Shown: positions 14,098-18,569 of the stretch, piece after piece
How positions within the stretch are numbered: position 1 is the first letter of the stretch
Layout of the letters: every line of letters begins with the position of its first letter
Assembly (NCBI GenBank): GCA_003488965.1
Contig: DNJW01000322.1
Location: forward strand, 1-18,569
Origin: Lachnospiraceae bacterium
Lineage (GTDB): Bacteria > Bacillota > Clostridia > Lachnospirales > Lachnospiraceae
Direction of reading: 5' to 3'
DNA length: 18,569 nucleotides
The notes under the pieces: model-generated
Told to the model about the DNA's origin: nothing
The model's input: the letters and a program-made list of their open reading frames with translations, nothing else
The model's database searches: none
Translations under genes and position numbers: made by a program

Positions 14098-15717
14098 ATG
14101 GAACAATTTGAAGGAAGGGAAGATGTCAGCAAATTATTGAGCATGCTTGCAATGGTAAAAGAGAAAAATCTTATCAATCTTTATGAACATGAATTAGACA
14201 CTGTTAATTGTTTAAAACGTCCCATATCAAAAAATGAACCGTTTGTGGTTTCTTTTGTCGGAAAGTTTAAAACGGGAAAATCATCCCTCATCAATGCCAT
14301 TTTAGGGATGGATTTACTGCCCACCCGTGCGACAACGGCCACGGCGGTTGTTACCCGGATTTTTAAAGGGAAGGAGTTTAAAGCATGGGTCAGTGAAAAT
14401 GGGGAGAGGCATTCTGTCACACCTGAGTATGCCCAGAATGTTATTCTCAATTACCAAGTTAAGGATATCCACCATCCTGCAGAAGTTATATTCGAAATTC
14501 CTATTCCGTGGCTTGGGGAAGACATTGAATTAAGGGATACACCTGGAATGGATGACAGCTCACAGGAGGGGATGTTGGAAGCGATAGCCTTGAATGCTCT
14601 TAACGACACAGATCTTTGCGTATGTGTCTATGATGCGGGCGCGATGATAAGCGGAGCGGAAAAAGAGAGGACTTGGAAGATACATAAACGGATGGGCGGC
14701 GATGTGGTATATGCTGTGAATTGTACGAATCGGCTGAATTCTATAGAGCGTGTGAATGAGGTGGATAAACTCTGCCGGAGCTTTTTTGGTTCTATGGATT
14801 CCCCGCTGGTATCCGTGCCGGGATTGGGAAAATATTATATGATGTGTTCCGCACCTAAAATGATAGAATTGGACGGTTTTGATGACTGGATTAAGAATTT
14901 GTTTTCAGAAAAATCCATAATGGACAGGCAAAAAATACGGGATACGACCGCTTCGGCCCAAATCATAGATAAGCGTATTGAAATTTCGGAGAGTGCAAAA
15001 TCTGAAATCGAAAGTCTGCAAAACCTCCGCAGAAAATTATGTGATATCCAAGAAGATGCAAAAAAGGCAAAAATAAAAAAGGCGAAAGAAAAGGGAGAAA
15101 AGCGGTCTGCAAAAATCAGAGGCATTGCTGCAGAAGCTGAAAAAATACTGATAAATATAGATAATTTACGCAGTAAAATTGCTCCATTCGCAAGCGGCGA
15201 GGACTGGAAAGACAAGTATTCATCCAAAACGAAAACTGCTGTACGGCAGTATTTTGAAAAGAATTTTGCTGATATCCGTAAAAGGTGGAATTTATATTTT
15301 ATGGCCGGGGATGAAAGCTTTGTCTGTAATGTAACAGAGGCAGCAAACTTTCCGGGTTCGCATGTTACGTCTGTTCCGGCTACCTCCGGTGAAAAATGGG
15401 GCTGGGCTGGCGCCGGCGCTGGGATTGGCATGTTGTTCGGTGGTCCCTTTGGAGCTGCGATAGGGGGTGCGATAGGGAGGGCAATTGGAGGCAGCGATAC
15501 CACTACAGACGATTCTGTTGACAATACGATGTCGTTTGTCCGGACGAATATTATTCCGCAGCTTAAAGTTGCTTTCGAATCTCTGGTGAATAAGGCTGCT
15601 GAAAGAGCGCGTAAGCAGATTGTATCGGATGCCGAAAATGAAACCACCGGATACGAAGGGTGTATAACAGAGACGGATGACCTTCTGACTGCTTTAAAGA
15701 AATTTGTAATAAGATAG
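14098..15717 (+). CDS. Dynamin-family NTPase with altered G4 motif
   Basis: A 539-residue dynamin-like protein. The P-loop is G55-KFKTGKS-S63, followed by ATTATAVVTRIF (switch I) and G3 D147-T-P-G150. At G4 the sequence is VVYAVNCTNRLNS; aligned to the neighbour's VINRID, the base-specifying Asp is Asn211. In other GTPases this Asp-to-Asn change weakens GTP and favours XTP binding. A coiled coil rich in Lys lies at about 295-350. A Gly-rich hydrophobic stretch (about 440-468, WAGAGAGIGMLFGGPFGAAIGGAIG) could insert in membrane. I prefer the ATG at 14098 (9 bases from GAGGAG) to the one at 14092 (3 bases). It follows the small membrane gene by about 20 bp and belongs to the same transcript. 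Confidence 0.88.
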   Translation: MEQFEGREDVSKLLSMLAMVKEKNLINLYEHELDTVNCLKRPISKNEPFVVSFVGKFKTGKSSLINAILGMDLLPTRATTATAVVTRIFKGKEFKAWVSENGERHSVTPEYAQNVILNYQVKDIHHPAEVIFEIPIPWLGEDIELRDTPGMDDSSQEGMLEAIALNALNDTDLCVCVYDAGAMISGAEKERTWKIHKRMGGDVVYAVNCTNRLNSIERVNEVDKLCRSFFGSMDSPLVSVPGLGKYYMMCSAPKMIELDGFDDWIKNLFSEKSIMDRQKIRDTTASAQIIDKRIEISESAKSEIESLQNLRRKLCDIQEDAKKAKIKKAKEKGEKRSAKIRGIAAEAEKILINIDNLRSKIAPFASGEDWKDKYSSKTKTAVRQYFEKNFADIRKRWNLYFMAGDESFVCNVTEAANFPGSHVTSVPATSGEKWGWAGAGAGIGMLFGGPFGAAIGGAIGRAIGGSDTTTDDSVDNTMSFVRTNIIPQLKVAFESLVNKAAERARKQIVSDAENETTGYEGCITETDDLLTALKKFVIR

Positions 15718-15729
15718 CATAAAGTTGAT

Positions 15730-15750
15730 TTGTCACATCAAAAGTGACAA
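15730..15750. other. Small hairpin between operon genes
   Basis: TTGTCAC (15730-15736) and GTGACAA (15744-15750) form a perfect 7-bp inverted repeat with a 7-base loop, in the 92-bp gap before the next gene. No U-tract follows, so it is more likely an mRNA processing or stabilising structure, or a protein-binding dyad, than a terminator. Confidence 0.4.
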
Positions 15751-15809
15751 CAAAAGCAGATAAACTTGTTATCATTGCATCATCAAAAGAAAGAAGGAGG
15801 AAGGTAAAT

Positions 15810-16355
15810 ATGGCAATTCAACGTTGTACATATCATATGGCTGGTCATATGAGTTTGAAAGGGGCGGCTGATGCTGTAGACAATTATTTATGCCAAATGG
15901 AAAATATGGACACCCAGCAGCTGTCCGGTATGGATACGTCTTTCATAATTTTACAGGCTAGGGCAAAAGGAGGAATAGTAAAACAATTAGTCGGAATGGA
16001 TAAGGCAGTTACAGTCCGCTTTAGTAAGGACAGAACAAATAAAGTGACAGTAGAGATTGGAGAAGCAAAGTGGGGGGATAAAGCAGCGGTTATAACAATA
16101 TCTATGTTTGTTTTGTGGCCCTTAACTGTGACATCGGGAATTGGATTGTATCAACAGTCTAGGCTGCCTCACAAAATAAAGAGTGTTTTGGATGGTTATT
16201 TTTGTGAGAATTCCGTACTGGAAAAATTGTCAGGTCCTGAAACAAATATAAAAATATCTGATGCGGTTAACGGAGCCGTCAATTCATCTGCCGGACAGAA
16301 AATTATCGCACATGCAGATAAAATTGTGGATGCGATTTCGAAAATGATTCGGTGA
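15810..16355 (+). CDS. Small one-TM protein of the dynamin/Hsp70 locus, unknown function
   Basis: A 181-residue protein. Residues 1-90 appear to be an alpha/beta domain ending in strands VTVRFSKD and KVTVEIGEAKWGDKAA; one hydrophobic segment at about 92-113 (AVITISMFVLWPLTVTSGIGLY) follows, then amphipathic helices to the end. The pattern of a short beta domain, the motif IGEAKWGDK, one membrane segment and QQSRLPHKI is, from memory, seen in uncharacterised Firmicutes membrane-associated proteins, but I cannot name the family. The ATG at 15810 follows GGAGGAAGG directly; an in-frame ATG-like start 66 bp upstream would begin within a hairpin and lacks a ribosome site. Likely a membrane-side component of the system. 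Confidence 0.65.
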   Translation: MAIQRCTYHMAGHMSLKGAADAVDNYLCQMENMDTQQLSGMDTSFIILQARAKGGIVKQLVGMDKAVTVRFSKDRTNKVTVEIGEAKWGDKAAVITISMFVLWPLTVTSGIGLYQQSRLPHKIKSVLDGYFCENSVLEKLSGPETNIKISDAVNGAVNSSAGQKIIAHADKIVDAISKMIR

Positions 16356-16367
16356 GGAATTGGCTAT

Positions 16368-16460
16368 TTGACAGATTTTATTTTCATGGGAAGTAAGCAA
16401 GAAGTTCAATTTGTAAAAGAAGATATGTTTGGCGGAAATGGGACTGTTATTGCAGGATAA
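16368..16460 (+). CDS. Possible 30-residue ORF, weak
   Basis: In the 128-bp gap between two genes, a TTG (16368) placed 8 bases after GAGGAA opens a 30-codon frame containing MGSKQEVQFVKEDMFGGNGTV and ending in TAA at 16458-16460. The sequence is protein-like in composition and may be the start of a decayed gene. A perfect TTGACA overlaps the TTG but has no good -10 partner. Function unknown. Confidence 0.25.
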   Translation: MTDFIFMGSKQEVQFVKEDMFGGNGTVIAG

Positions 16461-16483
16461 CACTTAGAAAGGAAAGGTTTCAA

Positions 16484-17185
16484 ATGGAAAATCAAAAAGT
16501 TATGCAATTTGTAGAGGACATTGTAAAGGAAGAAATCCGAAAAGGAAATGTAGTGAAAAACAGAGACGTTTTATCTATGTTGCCTGAAGTAATTGATGCG
16601 CTTCATATAAACAAAAAAGAGATACGTAGTTCTATTGAACAGTGTCCAGGGAGTCTATTGAAGAATGCCTTAAATGTAATTGGTATTCAGGTTATAAAAA
16701 AAGACACGGTTCTTGAAATGGCTGAGTCACACGCAGAACGTTGGATTACGCTTAATCCGAGAGAGTTTAAGGCTATTGTGCAAAGGATTTCCCAGAAATT
16801 ATATGAGCTGGAAAGTCAGGCTAATCAGAAATATGATGAGGAGAAAAAAAGCCGGGATGAGTTGTTTGATAAATATGAAGAACTGGAAAGAAAATATAAT
16901 CAATTAAAACGTGATGCAGAAATCAACGAAAAACTTATTGCCGAAAGAATTCAGTATATCTTGTCTCTGAAAGGCAAAGATGCAGTTTCCGACAGTGAAC
17001 AGTTAATCGAATTATTAAAAGATTTGAGCATTGATGTGTATTGGGATTGCAGTAATGTGCCTTTGACAGATGGAGAAATGTTTACGGAATATGTAATTGA
17101 AGATGAAGCTTTAGTAGGTACAAAGCCTTGTTTAGTACGAAACGGCATAGTCTATGTGAAAGGTTTGAGACTTATTAAAAAGTAA
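16484..17185 (+). CDS. Coiled-coil protein, candidate nucleotide-exchange factor for the adjacent Hsp70-like protein
   Basis: A 233-residue soluble protein. Residues 1-95 are helical with a possible DNA- or protein-binding fold (VKNRDVLSMLPEVIDALHINKKEI). About 98-160 is a strong coiled coil (SQKLYELESQANQKYDEEKK, then FDKYEELERKYNQLKRDAE). The last 40 residues are beta-rich: TEYVIEDEALVGTKPCLVRN then GIVYVKGLRLIKK. A long coiled coil followed by a small C-terminal beta domain is the GrpE layout, and the gene ends 23 bp before an Hsp70-like gene. I find no clear GrpE signature, so this remains a structural analogy. It is otherwise an unrecognised protein. GAAAGGAAAGG precedes the ATG. Confidence 0.55.
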   Translation: MENQKVMQFVEDIVKEEIRKGNVVKNRDVLSMLPEVIDALHINKKEIRSSIEQCPGSLLKNALNVIGIQVIKKDTVLEMAESHAERWITLNPREFKAIVQRISQKLYELESQANQKYDEEKKSRDELFDKYEELERKYNQLKRDAEINEKLIAERIQYILSLKGKDAVSDSEQLIELLKDLSIDVYWDCSNVPLTDGEMFTEYVIEDEALVGTKPCLVRNGIVYVKGLRLIKK

Positions 17186-17208
17186 GAAGTTTTTGGGAGG
17201 ATATTGAA

Positions 17209-18569
17209 ATGGTAAGGAAAACTTATGTAGGATATGACCTTGGAGACGGTGAAACAATAACAGATTTAGTAACCTTGGAAGTGGGTCTCTCAAAGGCAAA
17301 GATAAATTTTGATAATATGACTATGCCTGATACCGTCACATCCGGACGGGCAATGCCAACTGTATTTGCTTATGATAAAGCAGGCAATGTTATTTTTTCA
17401 AATTCAATTACTGATGAACCGGAAGCGGTCAGCAATATCAGTATCAACTTTAAAAGATGTCCCAGTGATTTGCTGAAAAACAAAACTTCAAGGTCGGCTG
17501 CCGAGCAAATCGAATTTATTAAGAAATTTACTAGTTATCCTGACGCTTCCGTATGGCCAGACGGAAACAGTGTAGAAATGCTTAATTTAAAGGACGCTGT
17601 TATTACTTTCACAAATGCGATTTTTACCAACAGGGACTATGCAAATAGGCTTAAATCAGCTGCGCAAAGTGGTGACGAAATAGTATTCTGTGTAGGGCAT
17701 CCTACAAATTGGACAGAGCTTGATATTGCTATATATGAGCTGATACTTAAGAATTCTATTCTTGGTTCAGGAAATTACGAAGGAAAGAAATCCTCCCTGA
17801 TTATGGAAGCAGAATCCAGAGCGGCATTTCTATATGCTAAAGATCATGAGGCATTCGGAAAACTTCAAAAAGGCAGCAGCGTATTGCTGATAGATGTAGG
17901 CTCTTCAACTATTGATATTACAGCGATGACAGCGGCATGTAATAACCACCAGTATAATAGCGGCAACAATTATTTAGGCGCAAGAAGCATTGATTTTATG
18001 ATTAGAGATTGGTATTTAAAACAAATTAAGCAGCAGCCGGCAATATGGTCTATGTTTCAAGCAATAGTAAAAAACAATCCAACTGCTCCCAATGCACTTA
18101 CCCTTTCATGCCGTAAAGCTAAAGAGGAACTTTACAGTTCTTCAAATAGAATGGCTGTCATCCATTTTGGTTTGTTTTCTGGTGTAAGATTGTACGAAAA
18201 AGACTTGGATCAAATGATTGAAGATACCCCTATATCAAAAATTTTAAGAGAAACAATTAATTTGAATGCTCAAGAGTGCGCTCTTATGGGTGATAAGAAT
18301 TGGAAACAATTGTTTAAAGAGTTTTTGATAGAAAAAAAGGCTGAAATGACAAAGAAAAAAATAAAAGTAGGTTACATTATTCTTACCGGGAGTGCATCCA
18401 AAATGCCTTTTGTACCTCGGATTATATTCGAAGTCTTCGACGAACTTTTCTCTGATTCGTTGAAATACGATATGGATCCTTCAAGAACTATTTCAAAAGG
18501 ACTAGCTTTGGTGGGACCTTCAAATGAGAAATCAAAAGCTTTTCAAGAGGATCTTAACGAGTTAATTGA
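17209..18569 (+). CDS. Divergent Hsp70/DnaK-like ATPase (3' end beyond window)
   Basis: The frame is open from the ATG at 17209 (after GGGAGG) to the window end, 453 codons and continuing, so the protein is partial. It has the Hsp70/actin ATPase fold motifs in order: phosphate-1 VGYDLGDGET (7-16), VFCVGHPTNWT (159-169) at the place of Hsp70's VPAYF strand, connect-1 EAESRAAFLYA (200-210), phosphate-2 IDVGSSTIDIT (228-238), adenosine motif ILTGSASKMP (391-400) and connect-2 ISKGLAL (428-434). Sequence is far from housekeeping DnaK, so this is a specialised member. It follows the coiled-coil gene by 23 bp. Whether a substrate-binding domain follows cannot be seen. I infer that it drives assembly or disassembly of the dynamin complex. 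Confidence 0.85.
   Translation, partial: MVRKTYVGYDLGDGETITDLVTLEVGLSKAKINFDNMTMPDTVTSGRAMPTVFAYDKAGNVIFSNSITDEPEAVSNISINFKRCPSDLLKNKTSRSAAEQIEFIKKFTSYPDASVWPDGNSVEMLNLKDAVITFTNAIFTNRDYANRLKSAAQSGDEIVFCVGHPTNWTELDIAIYELILKNSILGSGNYEGKKSSLIMEAESRAAFLYAKDHEAFGKLQKGSSVLLIDVGSSTIDITAMTAACNNHQYNSGNNYLGARSIDFMIRDWYLKQIKQQPAIWSMFQAIVKNNPTAPNALTLSCRKAKEELYSSSNRMAVIHFGLFSGVRLYEKDLDQMIEDTPISKILRETINLNAQECALMGDKNWKQLFKEFLIEKKAEMTKKKIKVGYIILTGSASKMPFVPRIIFEVFDELFSDSLKYDMDPSRTISKGLALVGPSNEKSKAFQEDLNELI

Noticed and set aside
14835..15647. 270-codon open frame on the minus strand
   Set aside because: It lies wholly opposite the dynamin gene, is rich in Ser/Ala/Ile in a way typical of antisense frames, has no ribosome site and matches no family.
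16368..16396. Internal promoter at TTGACA before the coiled-coil gene
   Set aside because: No acceptable -10 box occurs at 16-19 bp spacing; the TTGACA probably belongs to the short frame or is chance.
1..18569. CRISPR array, tRNA or rRNA gene, IS element
   Set aside because: No spaced direct-repeat array, cloverleaf, rRNA-like sequence or transposase was seen anywhere in the window.

Overview
The window looks like chromosome of a low-to-moderate GC Gram-positive anaerobe of the Clostridia, most likely a Lachnospiraceae-type gut bacterium. Support comes from strong AGGAGG ribosome sites, a BlaI/BlaR1-type pair, a lipobox lipoprotein, a Firmicutes-type DUF445 protein and the general codon style. 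The species cannot be named from sequence alone.

Left part (1-3836): a BlaI/MecI-type repressor and an M56 (BlaR1-type) membrane metallopeptidase overlap by 4 bp. They sit behind a promoter carrying two identical-architecture operators. The sensor part of the M56 protein is not a penicillin-binding domain but an array of about 28-residue helical repeats. A lipoprotein with two DxDxDG loops converges on them.

Middle part (3837-7369): a tyrosine recombinase ends exactly inside the left copy of a perfect 21-bp inverted repeat. The other copy lies 508 bp downstream, 19 bp before the start codon of a Sel1-repeat gene that is followed by a DUF445 membrane gene. The segment between the repeats holds two back-to-back sigma-A-like promoters and a 251-bp near-perfect palindrome. 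This has the layout of a phase-variable invertible promoter (inverton) with its own recombinase.

Right part (7370-18569, continuing past the window): a candidate multi-gene conflict, stress or membrane-remodelling system. In order: an HTH-type protein ending in a terminator; a soluble M48 metalloprotease; a dynamin-like protein whose G1, G3 and G4 motifs are all destroyed (pseudo-GTPase); an intact dynamin-family GTPase; a 42-codon leftover of another dynamin P-loop; a small Gly-rich membrane protein; another dynamin-family protein with Asn in place of the G4 Asp; a small one-TM protein; a coiled-coil protein with the layout of a nucleotide-exchange factor; and a divergent Hsp70-like ATPase cut by the window end. 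All are on the plus strand with short gaps. My reading, which is inference, is that membrane-acting dynamins (one catalytically dead, two P-loop proteins) are assembled or disassembled by a dedicated Hsp70/exchange-factor pair and edited by a protease. Such multi-dynamin assemblies are plausible in antiphage defence or membrane repair, but nothing in the sequence proves that role.
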